Assembly: GCA_029561345.1 (NCBI GenBank)
Contig: JAKQJC010000020.1
Span: 62,001-126,000 of the forward strand
Source: Chloroflexota bacterium
GTDB lineage: Bacteria; Chloroflexota; Anaerolineae; Anaerolineales; Anaerolineaceae
DNA length: 64,000 nt
Direction of reading: 5' to 3'
Position 1 is the stretch's first letter; every line of letters begins with the position of its first letter. Shown one piece after another: positions 1 to 8,034 of this stretch. The translations under genes and the position numbers were made by a program. The notes under the pieces are model-generated. The model did not search any database. It saw only the letters and a program-made list of their open reading frames with translations, and was not told where the DNA came from.

Positions 1-758
1 TCATCTCCAAGCCGCAAGACATCCTCTCGCTCACCCCGCCGCGCATCGAGGACCATCCCTGTCTGCAAAAGGTGCTTGAAATTGAGCGCCAGCTCAAGGC
101 CAAAGTTCAGGACGATGCCCCCATCATTGGCGTGGTCATCTCGCCATTCTCCCTGCCGGTGATGCAGATGGGCTTTGAGGGCTACTTGAACCTGATGCTG
201 AATCAGCCCGATCTTTTTGCACGCTTGATGCAAGTTAATGAAGCATTTTGCGTCAACTGGGCCAATGCGCAGCTCGCCGCCGGCGCCACCGCCATCTGTT
301 ATTTTGATCCGGTCTCTTCAACCACCATCATCACCCGCGAACAATATTTGGAAAGCGGATATCAGGTTGCCCGCCGCGTCTTGCCGCAAATTAAAGGGCC
401 TACCGCCACCCATTTTGCCTCTGGCCGCTGCCTGCCCATTGTGGAAGAGGTGGCACAAACCGGCACCATGATTTTTGGCATCAGCACATCTGAAAGCCTG
501 GGCGAGCTTAAAAAAGCCGTGCATGGCCGGGCAACTCTGATTGGCAACCTGAACGGCGTTGAAATGCGCCGCTGGTCGGCTGAAAAAGCAGAAGCCGAAG
601 TTAAGAAAGCCATCGCCGAAGCCGGTCCGGGCGGCGGGTTTATCCTGTCAGACAGCCACGGCGAAATCCCCTACCAGGTGAGCGAGGAAACCCTGTTGGC
701 CATCTCCGAAGCCGTCCACACCTGGGGCCGTTACCCGCTGGATTGGGCGGCCGCATGA
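1..758 (+). CDS. UroD/MtaA-family methyltransferase (5' truncated by window edge)
   Basis: The reading frame is open from the first bases (codon phase starts at base 3), so the true start lies upstream; an internal GTG at 72 is not the likely start. The visible C-terminal 250 or so residues resemble the uroporphyrinogen decarboxylase superfamily branch that includes cobamide methyltransferases (MtaA/MtbA). These move methyl groups between corrinoid proteins and coenzyme M or tetrahydrofolate, in the cytoplasm. Family-like features are the stretch around THFASGRCLPIVEE and the C-terminal FILSDSHGEIPYQVSEET block, equivalent to the usual SPGCEIPPDTP-like region. The Cys normally binding zinc there appears replaced (SDSH), so metal binding may differ. 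The stop overlaps the next start (ATGA at 755-758), so it is translationally coupled to the DUF1638-like/GGDEF gene. Family assignment is fairly safe; the substrate is unknown. Confidence 0.75.
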   Translation, partial: ISKPQDILSLTPPRIEDHPCLQKVLEIERQLKAKVQDDAPIIGVVISPFSLPVMQMGFEGYLNLMLNQPDLFARLMQVNEAFCVNWANAQLAAGATAICYFDPVSSTTIITREQYLESGYQVARRVLPQIKGPTATHFASGRCLPIVEEVAQTGTMIFGISTSESLGELKKAVHGRATLIGNLNGVEMRRWSAEKAEAEVKKAIAEAGPGGGFILSDSHGEIPYQVSEETLLAISEAVHTWGRYPLDWAAA

Positions 759-2320
759 CCGTGAAACTGCGCCTGCTTACCTGCAAGCACTTTATGCCCG
801 AACTGGAAGCCGTGCTGCGCAGCGGCGCTCTTTCTGATGTGGAAGCCGGCGCCTTTCCGGCAGTGTGCCTTAACCCGCAGCGGGTGTCGAATGTGATCGG
901 CTCCTTTTCCGATCTGGCCGATGCAAACCAGCCTGTCATAGCGTTAATGGGCGGCTGTTTTATGAATTACCAGGCGCACTTGCGCCAAATGCCCCCCAAT
1001 TACCAGGTGCGGCAGTTTGCGCAATGTTTCAATATGCTGGCCCCGCAAAGTCTGATTGACGACTATACCCGCTCTGGCGCATACCTGCTGACGCCGGGCT
1101 GGCTCTCTGCCTGGCGCGGCCATCTGAAAGTTTGGGGGTTTGACCAGAAAACCGCCAGCGACTTCTTCCACGAAAGCGCCGATCACCTGCTGTTGCTGGA
1201 TACGGAGGTGGATCCGCTCAGCCGGGAACACCTGAAAGACATGGCCGCTTACCTGGGCATGCCGTATAAAGTGGTTTCCATCGGCCTAGACTTTTTCCGC
1301 CTGACCATCACTCAGATTGTGCTGGAATGGCGCCACCAGAAAATGTATAAGGAAGCCGAGCGGGCCAAAAAAAAGACCGCCGACTATATGATGAGCCTCG
1401 ACCTGCTTACCGGGCTGGTTGGCGCCTTCAGCGAAAAAGAAGTCATTGAAAAAATTGTTGATTTGTTCTTTCTTCTCTGCGCTTCACCAAATATCGTCTT
1501 TATCCGCATCGAAAACGACACAGTCAAAAATGTCACCGCGCTGAATCCGCCTGAGCCGGAAGAAGGCGAAATTCATGCCTGGCTGGAGAACTGCCCTGAG
1601 CCGTACGGATGGCTTGATGAGGAAGAAGGATTTTATCTGCGCCTGAATTACCAGGAAGAATGGATCGGGTTTCTGCATGTGACCGATATTCCCTTCCCTG
1701 AATTTCACCATGATTACCTCAACCTGGCTGTTTCGATCTCCTCCATTTGCAGTCTGGCCATTAACGACGCCCATCTTTTCGATAAAATCAAGCAAATGGC
1801 CAGCACCGATGCCCTCACCGGCCTCAACAACCGCCGCCAATTGATGGTATTAGCGGAGATCAATTTCAACCAGGCCCGCCGCTACAAACACCCCTTATCT
1901 CTCATCATCATGGATATTGATCATTTCAAGGCCGTCAACGACACTTATGGTCATTCCGGCGGTGACCTTGTGCTTTCGGCGGTGGCGCGCAGCTGCAGCA
2001 GCGTGATGCGCGATTCAGATGTGCAGGGGCGCTACGGTGGCGAAGAATTTCTGTTTTTGCTCCCCGAAACTGATCTTTCGCATGCCATTCAGGCGGCGGA
2101 ACGCATTCGCAATAACATCGAAAGCCTGGAAGTTCCAGTCGAAGGGCGCCTGATAAAGATTACGGTCAGCCTGGGCGTGGCCGAACTGGATGATGATTGC
2201 GCGGACCTTGACGCCCTGATTATCCGCTGCGACAAAGCCCTCTATAAGGCCAAAAACAGCGGACGCAACCGGGTGGTGGCCTGGTCTGCTGAAATTCCAG
2301 ATTTTCCATCCCCGGCCTGA
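755..2320 (+). CDS. DUF1638-like domain fused to GAF-like region and GGDEF diguanylate cyclase
   Basis: A 521-residue protein starting at the ATG of the ATGA overlap; an in-frame TTG at 743 is less likely. Residues 1-200 resemble DUF1638: an LRLLTCKHF start, a GGC motif, YLLTPGWLSAW, and an LLLDTEVD segment followed by a GMPYKVVSIG strand. DUF1638 proteins usually sit beside corrinoid methyltransferases, as here. Residues 215-345 look like a GAF-type sensor fold. Residues 350-515 are a GGDEF domain with DALTGLNNRR, MDIDHFKAVND and the active GGEEF; an RxxD inhibitory site (RDSD) lies five residues before GGEEF. It probably makes cyclic di-GMP in response to something sensed by the N-terminal part. 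The fusion of DUF1638 to a cyclase is unusual. No membrane segment is seen. Confidence 0.8.
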   Translation: MTVKLRLLTCKHFMPELEAVLRSGALSDVEAGAFPAVCLNPQRVSNVIGSFSDLADANQPVIALMGGCFMNYQAHLRQMPPNYQVRQFAQCFNMLAPQSLIDDYTRSGAYLLTPGWLSAWRGHLKVWGFDQKTASDFFHESADHLLLLDTEVDPLSREHLKDMAAYLGMPYKVVSIGLDFFRLTITQIVLEWRHQKMYKEAERAKKKTADYMMSLDLLTGLVGAFSEKEVIEKIVDLFFLLCASPNIVFIRIENDTVKNVTALNPPEPEEGEIHAWLENCPEPYGWLDEEEGFYLRLNYQEEWIGFLHVTDIPFPEFHHDYLNLAVSISSICSLAINDAHLFDKIKQMASTDALTGLNNRRQLMVLAEINFNQARRYKHPLSLIIMDIDHFKAVNDTYGHSGGDLVLSAVARSCSSVMRDSDVQGRYGGEEFLFLLPETDLSHAIQAAERIRNNIESLEVPVEGRLIKITVSLGVAELDDDCADLDALIIRCDKALYKAKNSGRNRVVAWSAEIPDFPSPA

Positions 2321-2321
2321 G

Positions 2322-2368
2322 CAGGCGGTAAATGCGCAGATATTCCCCTGAAAAACGCCGCCTGTTTT
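2322..2368 (+). terminator. Possible terminator after the GGDEF gene
   Basis: CAGGCGG at 2322-2328 can pair with CCGCCTG at 2358-2364, followed by TTTT. The loop is long (29 nt), so this is only a weak intrinsic terminator candidate. Confidence 0.35.
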
Positions 2369-2370
2369 GC

Positions 2371-2399
2371 TTGACCTGAGGCCCTTGTCTCTATACAAT
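2371..2399 (+). promoter_or_regulatory. Sigma70-type promoter for the binding protein-rhodanese pair
   Basis: TTGACC at 2371-2376 and TACAAT at 2394-2399 are separated by exactly 17 bases. The predicted transcript start is near 2406, about 50 bases before the ATG at 2456. Confidence 0.7.
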
Positions 2400-2455
2400 A
2401 AATTCATATCGTGTCTGAATCATTTATTGACTTGCCTATCTTTCAGGAGGTGACG

Positions 2456-3382
2456 ATGGCACCAAAACCGGTTATTCGAGTGGGGCATTTGCGGATCACG
2501 GATCATCTTATTCTCGGCGTGACCCTGAATAAATTGGCGGCTGGCAGTGAAAAATTTCAGAATTTCGACCTTGAAACCCAGGCCTTCAGCGGCTGGAACC
2601 CAACCTCTGACGCACTGCGCAACGGCGCCATTGATGCCGCCTGCATTCTGGCGCCTCTGGCCATGGAACTGTTTCACTCCGGCGTGAAAATCCGCATGGT
2701 GATGCAGACCCACAAATCGGGCAGCATCATTGTCACCAACAAACGCGCCAACATCAAAACCATGCAAGATTTTAAAGGTAAAACGGTTCTGATACCGCAT
2801 TATCTCTCGGTGCATAACATGCTCTTCGACAAAATGCTGCGCGATCAGGGCATTGATGTGGGCGTCAACAGTGATGTCACCTTTGAGGTGGTGGCGCCTG
2901 CAGATATTCCTGAAATCATCGAATGGGATGAAAAAGGCTCGGTTGGCGGCTTCATTGTGGCCGAACCATTTGGCACCCAGGTGGTCAAAGCCGGCTATGG
3001 CGAAGAATTCGCCCTATCAAAAGACATCTGGCCAAACCACCCCTGCTGCGTGCTGGTGGTCAAGGAAGACATCCTCAACCAAAATCCCGACGGCGTGCAG
3101 GAACTGGTTTCAAGCCTGGTGGCTTCAGGCTTGTATGTGGCCCAGAACCCCGACGGCGCAGCTGAAGTGGGCGCCAAATTCCTCAATCAGGATGTCAACG
3201 TGATCCGCCATGTGCTGACCACCCCCCGCGGGCGCGTCACCACCGATGAGCTCTTCCCCGATTTCAGCGGGCTCGATCAACTCCAGACCTATCTTACCAG
3301 CACCATTCATGCGCTCTCCGATAAAATCAGCCTTGATCAGTTTGTGGTCCCAAAATTTGCCGAAAAGGCAGGTGCAAAGTAA
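2456..3382 (+). CDS. NMT1/NrtA-like ABC-type substrate-binding protein without signal peptide
   Basis: A 308-residue protein. I chose ATG 2456 because AGGAGG sits at 2446-2451, five bases before it, and a promoter lies just upstream; a GTG at 2411 is in frame but lacks a ribosome site. The sequence resembles periplasmic binding proteins of the nitrate/taurine/thiamine-precursor (NMT1) type: an IRVGHLRITDH first strand, a DALRNGAIDAACILAPLA lobe segment, and the later VAEPFGTQVV and NHPCCVLVV. The N-terminus goes straight into the first strand with no hydrophobic leader or lipobox. No permease or ATPase gene is nearby. It may therefore be a cytosolic ligand-binding protein, not a transporter part. 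The rhodanese gene follows after six bases, suggesting a sulfur-compound role, which is only an inference. Confidence 0.75.
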   Translation: MAPKPVIRVGHLRITDHLILGVTLNKLAAGSEKFQNFDLETQAFSGWNPTSDALRNGAIDAACILAPLAMELFHSGVKIRMVMQTHKSGSIIVTNKRANIKTMQDFKGKTVLIPHYLSVHNMLFDKMLRDQGIDVGVNSDVTFEVVAPADIPEIIEWDEKGSVGGFIVAEPFGTQVVKAGYGEEFALSKDIWPNHPCCVLVVKEDILNQNPDGVQELVSSLVASGLYVAQNPDGAAEVGAKFLNQDVNVIRHVLTTPRGRVTTDELFPDFSGLDQLQTYLTSTIHALSDKISLDQFVVPKFAEKAGAK

Positions 3383-3388
3383 CCCAAG

Positions 3389-4240
3389 ATGAACGAATAC
3401 CTGATCGAAGTTGACGAATTGCACGACATCCTGGCTTCAGGCACAGTCCGCCTGGTGGATACCCGCTCTGAAGATGAATTTAACCGCTCGCACATCCCCG
3501 GCGCAGTGAATATTCATGATATTTTCACCTATCTCTGCACCCGCGATACCGGCGGCTATCCTGCCCTGGTGCAGCATTTTGCGCGCCTGTTTGGCGATGC
3601 CGGCATTAAACCCGAAGATCAGGTGGTTATCTATGAAGACGCCATGGATAATGGCTATGGTCAATCATGCCGCGGCTGGTTTCTGTTCAAATACCTCGGC
3701 CAGGCTTCCGCCAGGGTGCTGCACGGCGGCTACAAGGCCTGGCTGGGCAAAAAGCTGCCCCTCAGCCGCAAACCGGCTGAAACTCAACCCCTGACCTATC
3801 TGGCCAATCCCATCAACAACTGGATGGTGACGGCAGACGATATGATGAAAGCCATCCAATCAGAGGATGTGGTGATTATTGACTGCCGCGACTATGCCGA
3901 GTGGGTGGGCGCCAACTCCTCTCCCTACGGCTATGATTACTGCCCGCGCAAAGGGCGCATTCCGGGCGCTCGCTGGATTGAATGGTACCGCATGATGACC
4001 CGCCGCAACGGCATTCCGTGGTTCAAGAGTTCCGCCGAGGTCACCAAGGTTTGCGAGGGTGTGGGCATCACCCCGGAAACAACCGTTTACGCCTATTGTT
4101 TTAAAGGCGCGCGCACTTCCAACACCATTCTGGCAATGAAAATGGCCGGATTCCAGGATGTGCGCAATTACCTGTGCTCCTGGAATGAATGGTCACGCGA
4201 TTTTTCTCTGCCCATCGATGAGGATTATCCGGAAACCTGA
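3389..4240 (+). CDS. Two-domain rhodanese, probable sulfurtransferase
   Basis: A 283-residue tandem rhodanese protein of the thiosulfate/3-mercaptopyruvate sulfurtransferase type, which moves a sulfane sulfur onto an acceptor. The N-terminal domain (about residues 1-120) carries the structural VRLVDTRSEDEFNRSHIPGA segment but lacks the catalytic loop. The C-terminal domain (about 150-275) has VVIIDCRDYAEWVG and the active loop CFKGAR with the nucleophile at Cys237. The length matches the family. There is no signal peptide, so it is cytoplasmic. It lies six bases after the binding-protein gene and shares its promoter. The ribosome site is weak. Substrate preference cannot be read from the sequence. 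Confidence 0.85.
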   Translation: MNEYLIEVDELHDILASGTVRLVDTRSEDEFNRSHIPGAVNIHDIFTYLCTRDTGGYPALVQHFARLFGDAGIKPEDQVVIYEDAMDNGYGQSCRGWFLFKYLGQASARVLHGGYKAWLGKKLPLSRKPAETQPLTYLANPINNWMVTADDMMKAIQSEDVVIIDCRDYAEWVGANSSPYGYDYCPRKGRIPGARWIEWYRMMTRRNGIPWFKSSAEVTKVCEGVGITPETTVYAYCFKGARTSNTILAMKMAGFQDVRNYLCSWNEWSRDFSLPIDEDYPET

Positions 4241-4280
4241 TTGATTTCAGACGGCCCGGCCATTTGAAGAACCCAGGTCT

Positions 4281-4309
4281 GGCGGGAAAAGATGCTTTTC
4301 CCGCCTTTT
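4281..4309 (+). terminator. Intrinsic terminator after the rhodanese gene
   Basis: A perfect 11-bp stem (GGCGGGAAAAG at 4281-4291 with CTTTTCCCGCC at 4295-4305), a three-base loop and a following TTTT. It separates the rhodanese operon from the lipoprotein gene that starts 17 bases later. Confidence 0.85.
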
Positions 4310-4325
4310 CTATCTCTGGAGGAAA

Positions 4326-5453
4326 ATGAACAAAGCCCCGGTCATCATTCTGATCTGTCTTCTGTCATTGTGCGCCTGTTCCAGCCCCACCCCAACCGTC
4401 CAGGCGACCCTGCCGCCCACGGCAGCCCCATCTCCCCTGCCAACCCTGACCCTCACCGCAGTGCCTTCACCCACCCTCACGCCACCACCGGCGCCCAGCC
4501 CCACCCCAAAGCCCACAGTCACGCCAGAGCCCTCGCCGGCCTCCAACCCCACCGCAGGCCTGGAGGCCGGCATATTGTTCATGGCCGATGTCAGCAAGGA
4601 AGGTAAAACCCTCTCCACAGCCCTGGTAACTGCGGATGGCAAAGCCGTTGCTGCGCAAACCACCGATGGCCATGTGTATGTGTGGGAAACAGCCAGCGGC
4701 GCCTTGTGGCAGGTGACGCTGCCCGACAGCGAAGCCGCCGTGGTTCTGGGCTCAAACGGCACAGCCTACCTGGTGGCAGCTACCACCTTCACCGGCAGCG
4801 AAGAGATCCTCCTCTGGTTGATCTCTCCTGAACAGACCGAGCCCGTTCAGATCAATATCAGTCCCAAGGCCGGCTTTGTCACCTCCCTTGCCTTCTCTCA
4901 CAGCGGCAAAATTCTGGCGGCCGGTTTCAGCAGCGGGCAGATCCATTTTTACGACACCGCCAGCGGCGAACTGGCGCGCACGATCCCGGAAGCGCACAGT
5001 GACTGGGTGATGCTGCTGGCCTTCTCGCCAGATGACCGGTATCTGCTGACCGATTCCATGTCTTTTGATCCGCGCACTCTCATTTTTGAGGTGAAAACCG
5101 GTAAAGAAGTGGCCGCCCTGGCCGAAGACAGCTTCAACTATATGCCGGGTTTCTTTTCTCCTGATGGCAGCCTGGTTTCGCTGCTCACAGCAGAAGGCAC
5201 CGCCGTGTTTGATACAACCACCTGGAAGCGCGTGGGATTGCTGCCCAACTACATGCCCTTTGTGGTTCCGTTGGAGGGACCGTTAAAAATTCCGCAAACC
5301 GCGGTGGTGGAAACCTTTACACTGGATGATGGGCGCAAAGTGGCCACCTATTTCTTCACCCTGGTCTTTCTGCCCGACGGCCGCTGCCTGATTCTGGAAA
5401 GTTTCCCCAGCTCGGGCATTGTGATGCTGACGGATGCGGCAGCCCTGCCCTGA
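4326..5453 (+). CDS. WD40/beta-propeller-like lipoprotein
   Basis: A 375-residue predicted lipoprotein. The N-terminus MNKAPVIILICLLSLCAC has a hydrophobic core and a lipobox with Cys18 as the lipidated residue. A Pro/Thr linker covers about residues 20-75, a common wall-spacer style in Chloroflexota. The remainder has repeating blade-like segments such as VTSLAFSHSGKILAAGFSSG, YDTASGELART and LLAFSPDDRYLLTDS, typical of WD40 or quinoprotein-like propellers, followed by a less regular tail. It is probably anchored outside the membrane and binds partners; no enzyme motif is visible. The start has a TGGAGG site six bases upstream. It is followed by an independently promoted gene. Confidence 0.8.
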   Translation: MNKAPVIILICLLSLCACSSPTPTVQATLPPTAAPSPLPTLTLTAVPSPTLTPPPAPSPTPKPTVTPEPSPASNPTAGLEAGILFMADVSKEGKTLSTALVTADGKAVAAQTTDGHVYVWETASGALWQVTLPDSEAAVVLGSNGTAYLVAATTFTGSEEILLWLISPEQTEPVQINISPKAGFVTSLAFSHSGKILAAGFSSGQIHFYDTASGELARTIPEAHSDWVMLLAFSPDDRYLLTDSMSFDPRTLIFEVKTGKEVAALAEDSFNYMPGFFSPDGSLVSLLTAEGTAVFDTTTWKRVGLLPNYMPFVVPLEGPLKIPQTAVVETFTLDDGRKVATYFFTLVFLPDGRCLILESFPSSGIVMLTDAAALP

Positions 5454-5483
5454 CCGGCTGCCCAAACACGTCTGCGCAGGTGA

Positions 5484-5492
5484 TGATATAAT
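5484..5492 (+). promoter_or_regulatory. Extended -10 box directly before the C39-like gene
   Basis: TGATATAAT is a perfect extended -10 element. The expected transcript start (about seven bases downstream of the box) coincides with the ATG at 5500, so the mRNA could be leaderless. No good -35 is seen. Confidence 0.55.
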
Positions 5493-5499
5493 GGGGAAC

Positions 5500-6792
5500 A
5501 TGAAGAAAAACATCCTCAAAATCGTCGCATTTCTGCTGATTGCCATTGCCGCCTGCGTCGGCATTTATTTTCTGCCGCCGGTGTACAGCCGGCTGTCCTG
5601 GCGGGTGGATGAACTGCGCACCCGTATCAAATATGCACTGAATCCGCCCGAACAGGCCATCTTTGTGCCGCAGGCCAGCACGCCGCTGGCCCTGCCCACC
5701 CTCACTGTCACACCGCTGCCGCCCACCCCCACCCTCACCCCCGATTGCGGCGCAGCCTGCTTCACCGCCACGCCCACCCCGCCGCCCACTGAAACACCCC
5801 TGCCCAGCCCCACGCCCACCCCGCTGCCGCTTCAGGCCAAACTGAAAGGCGTGAAACACGAATACCAGCATTGGAATAACTGCGGCCCGGCCACCCTGGC
5901 CATGGCCCTTTCGTTCTGGGGCTGGGAAGGCACCCAAACCGACACCGCCCCGGTGCTCAAACCCAATGACCGCGATAAAAACGTCATGCCCTATGAGATG
6001 GCCGCCTATGTGCAGGACCACACCAACCTGCGCGTGCAGATCAGACACGGCGGCGACCTGGAAACCCTGCGGCGCTTCATTGCCAGCGGATTTCCCGTGC
6101 TGATTGAAAAAGGCTTTGAAGGGGTGGATTTTGACGGCTGGATGGGTCACTACGAAGTGCTCACCAGCTACGACCTGGATGACGACAGCTTTCTGGCTCA
6201 GGATTCCTACCAGGGGCCGGATAAGAGGCTCAGCGGCCCCGACATCTACGCGAATTGGCGCGCCTTCAATTTTATATATATGATCATCTACCCGGCTGAA
6301 CGCGAGGCCGAAGTGATGGCCCTGATGGGCGAACAGTGGGATGAAATGGCCAACTGGCAGTTCGCCGCCGACAAGGCCAAAGCTGAAACCACCACCCTCA
6401 CCGGCCGCGACCAGTATTTCGCCTGGTACAACCTCGGTTCCAGCCTTACCAGCATGGGCCAATACAGCCAGGCCGCGGCCGCCTTCGACGAAGCCTTCCG
6501 CCTTTACCCATCCATCCCTGAAAAAACCCGCCCCTGGCGCATGGTCTGGTACCAGACTGGCCCCTACTTTGCCTATTATTTTACCGGGCGCTACCAGGAT
6601 GTGATTGACCTGGCCACCACCACCCTGGATGCCATGAACGAGCCCGTGTTGGAAGAGAGCTTTGTCTGGCGCGCCCGCGCCCGCGCCGCCCTCGGTGACA
6701 AGGAAGGCGCCATTGCCGACCTCAACCAGGCTCTGAAAGTCCACGCCGATTTCCGCCCCGCGCTGGATGAACTGGCCATCCTTGGAGGATAA
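5500..6792 (+). CDS. C39-like cysteine peptidase with C-terminal TPR repeats, membrane anchored
   Basis: A 430-residue protein. The N-terminus has one transmembrane helix (about residues 5-25), then a Thr/Pro-rich linker (to about 110). Residues 115-265 match a C39_2-type papain-fold peptidase: the nucleophile Cys128 in NNCGPATLAM, His217 in MGHYEVLTSYD, and a following LAQDSYQG segment. Residues 290-425 form TPR-like helical pairs (AWYNLGSSLTSMGQYSQAA; ALGDKEGAIADLNQAL). It probably acts outside the membrane, on peptides or as a catalytically simple binding module. I chose the ATG at 5500 because MKKNILKIV gives a normal signal anchor and a promoter box ends at 5492; ATG 5491 is in frame but overlaps that box. 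The sbcD-like gene follows after three bases. Confidence 0.8.
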   Translation: MKKNILKIVAFLLIAIAACVGIYFLPPVYSRLSWRVDELRTRIKYALNPPEQAIFVPQASTPLALPTLTVTPLPPTPTLTPDCGAACFTATPTPPPTETPLPSPTPTPLPLQAKLKGVKHEYQHWNNCGPATLAMALSFWGWEGTQTDTAPVLKPNDRDKNVMPYEMAAYVQDHTNLRVQIRHGGDLETLRRFIASGFPVLIEKGFEGVDFDGWMGHYEVLTSYDLDDDSFLAQDSYQGPDKRLSGPDIYANWRAFNFIYMIIYPAEREAEVMALMGEQWDEMANWQFAADKAKAETTTLTGRDQYFAWYNLGSSLTSMGQYSQAAAAFDEAFRLYPSIPEKTRPWRMVWYQTGPYFAYYFTGRYQDVIDLATTTLDAMNEPVLEESFVWRARARAALGDKEGAIADLNQALKVHADFRPALDELAILGG

Positions 6793-6795
6793 CCC

Positions 6796-8034
6796 TTGAT
6801 CAGGCTGCTGCATTTTGCCGACGCCCACATTGATATGGCCAACTACGGCCGCCATGACCCCATCAGCGGACTGCCTCTGCGCGTGCTCGATTTTCTCAAA
6901 TCGCTGGATACCATCATCGCTACGGCCATTGAAGAAAAGGTGGACCTGGTGATCTTTGCTGGCGACACCTATAAGGACCGTTCACCTGCGCCCACCTTCC
7001 AGCGCGAGTGGGGCCGGCGCATCATGCGCCTGTCGCGGGCAGGCATTCCCACCCTGCTGCTGGTGGGCAACCATGATATTTCCCCGGCGGCCGGCCGCGC
7101 CAGCGCCATGCACGAATTTGACACTCTGGCCGTGCCGCATATTCGCGTGCTCTCGAAGCTGGAATTTCTTGGTCCCAGCCAGCTGGAAGGGCTGCCTTTG
7201 CAGGTGCTGGCTCTGCCCTGGATCTCCCGCTCGCGCGCCATGAGCGCCGGCGGCGGCGAAACAGCCGATGCCGGGCAGGTTTATGCCGCCATCGGCGAGG
7301 ACCTGGCTGACCTGGTGAACCGCTGGCTGGAAGCCGCCGACCCGGCTCTGCCGGTGGTGCTGACTGCCCACGCTTCTGTGGAAAGCGCAACTTATGGTGG
7401 AGAGCGCCTGGTGATGCTGGGCAATGATGTGGTCATTCCCCTGCCGGTGGTGCGCGATCCGCGCCTTGATTACGTGGCCCTGGGGCACATCCACAAGGCG
7501 CAAAACCTCAACGAAGGCCAGCACCCCCCGGTCATCTACCCTGGTTCCATCGAACGGGTTGATTTTGGCGAAGCCCGCGACGACAAGTATTTCGTCATCG
7601 TTGAAGTGGAACGCGGTCAGACCCGCGTGGACTGGCGCGAGCTGGAAGGCATTCGCCCCTTCATCGGCCGCTACCTCGACCTGCAGTCCAATGAAGATAT
7701 CAGCGGGCAAATCCGCCGCGCCCTCCCCCCGCCTGAAACCTGCCAGGGCGCTGTGGTGCGCCTGGTGCTCGATTACCCGCGCGACTGGGACCCGATGATC
7801 CCTGAAGAGGAACTGCGCGCCTACATGAAAGATGCCTTTGAGTTTCATTTCATCAAACGCCCTCAGGCCAGTGCGCGGGTGCGTCTGCCGCAGGACCGCG
7901 AGGTAAGCAGCCTTTCGCCGCTGGAACTGCTGGATGTTTACTGGCGCAGCCAGCATGTGGACGAAGGTGAAAGCCAGGCCCTGCAAGCCCTGGCCGGCGA
8001 ACTGCTGACCGCCGGCGACCCACAGGAGGAATGA
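6796..8034 (+). CDS. sbcD: SbcD-like DNA repair exonuclease (metallophosphoesterase)
   Basis: A 412-residue protein with the full calcineurin-like metal set of Mre11/SbcD nucleases: FADAHID near the N-terminus, IFAGDTYKDR, LLVGNHDI, TAHASVES and ALGHIHKAQ. In known systems SbcD works with the SbcC ATPase to open hairpins and process DNA ends. Start codon is TTG at 6796, with GGAGG at 6784-6788 inside the end of the preceding gene. The next gene overlaps its stop by four bases but is not sbcC. No SbcC/Rad50-like gene occurs in the window, so the partner is elsewhere or absent. C-terminal residues 330-400 are more divergent. Confidence 0.85.
   Translation: MIRLLHFADAHIDMANYGRHDPISGLPLRVLDFLKSLDTIIATAIEEKVDLVIFAGDTYKDRSPAPTFQREWGRRIMRLSRAGIPTLLLVGNHDISPAAGRASAMHEFDTLAVPHIRVLSKLEFLGPSQLEGLPLQVLALPWISRSRAMSAGGGETADAGQVYAAIGEDLADLVNRWLEAADPALPVVLTAHASVESATYGGERLVMLGNDVVIPLPVVRDPRLDYVALGHIHKAQNLNEGQHPPVIYPGSIERVDFGEARDDKYFVIVEVERGQTRVDWRELEGIRPFIGRYLDLQSNEDISGQIRRALPPPETCQGAVVRLVLDYPRDWDPMIPEEELRAYMKDAFEFHFIKRPQASARVRLPQDREVSSLSPLELLDVYWRSQHVDEGESQALQALAGELLTAGDPQEE

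Noticed and set aside
5356..6855. 499-codon open frame on the minus strand
   Set aside because: It lies opposite the C39-like and neighbouring genes; long antisense frames arise from GC-rich codon bias. No domain or ribosome site supports it.
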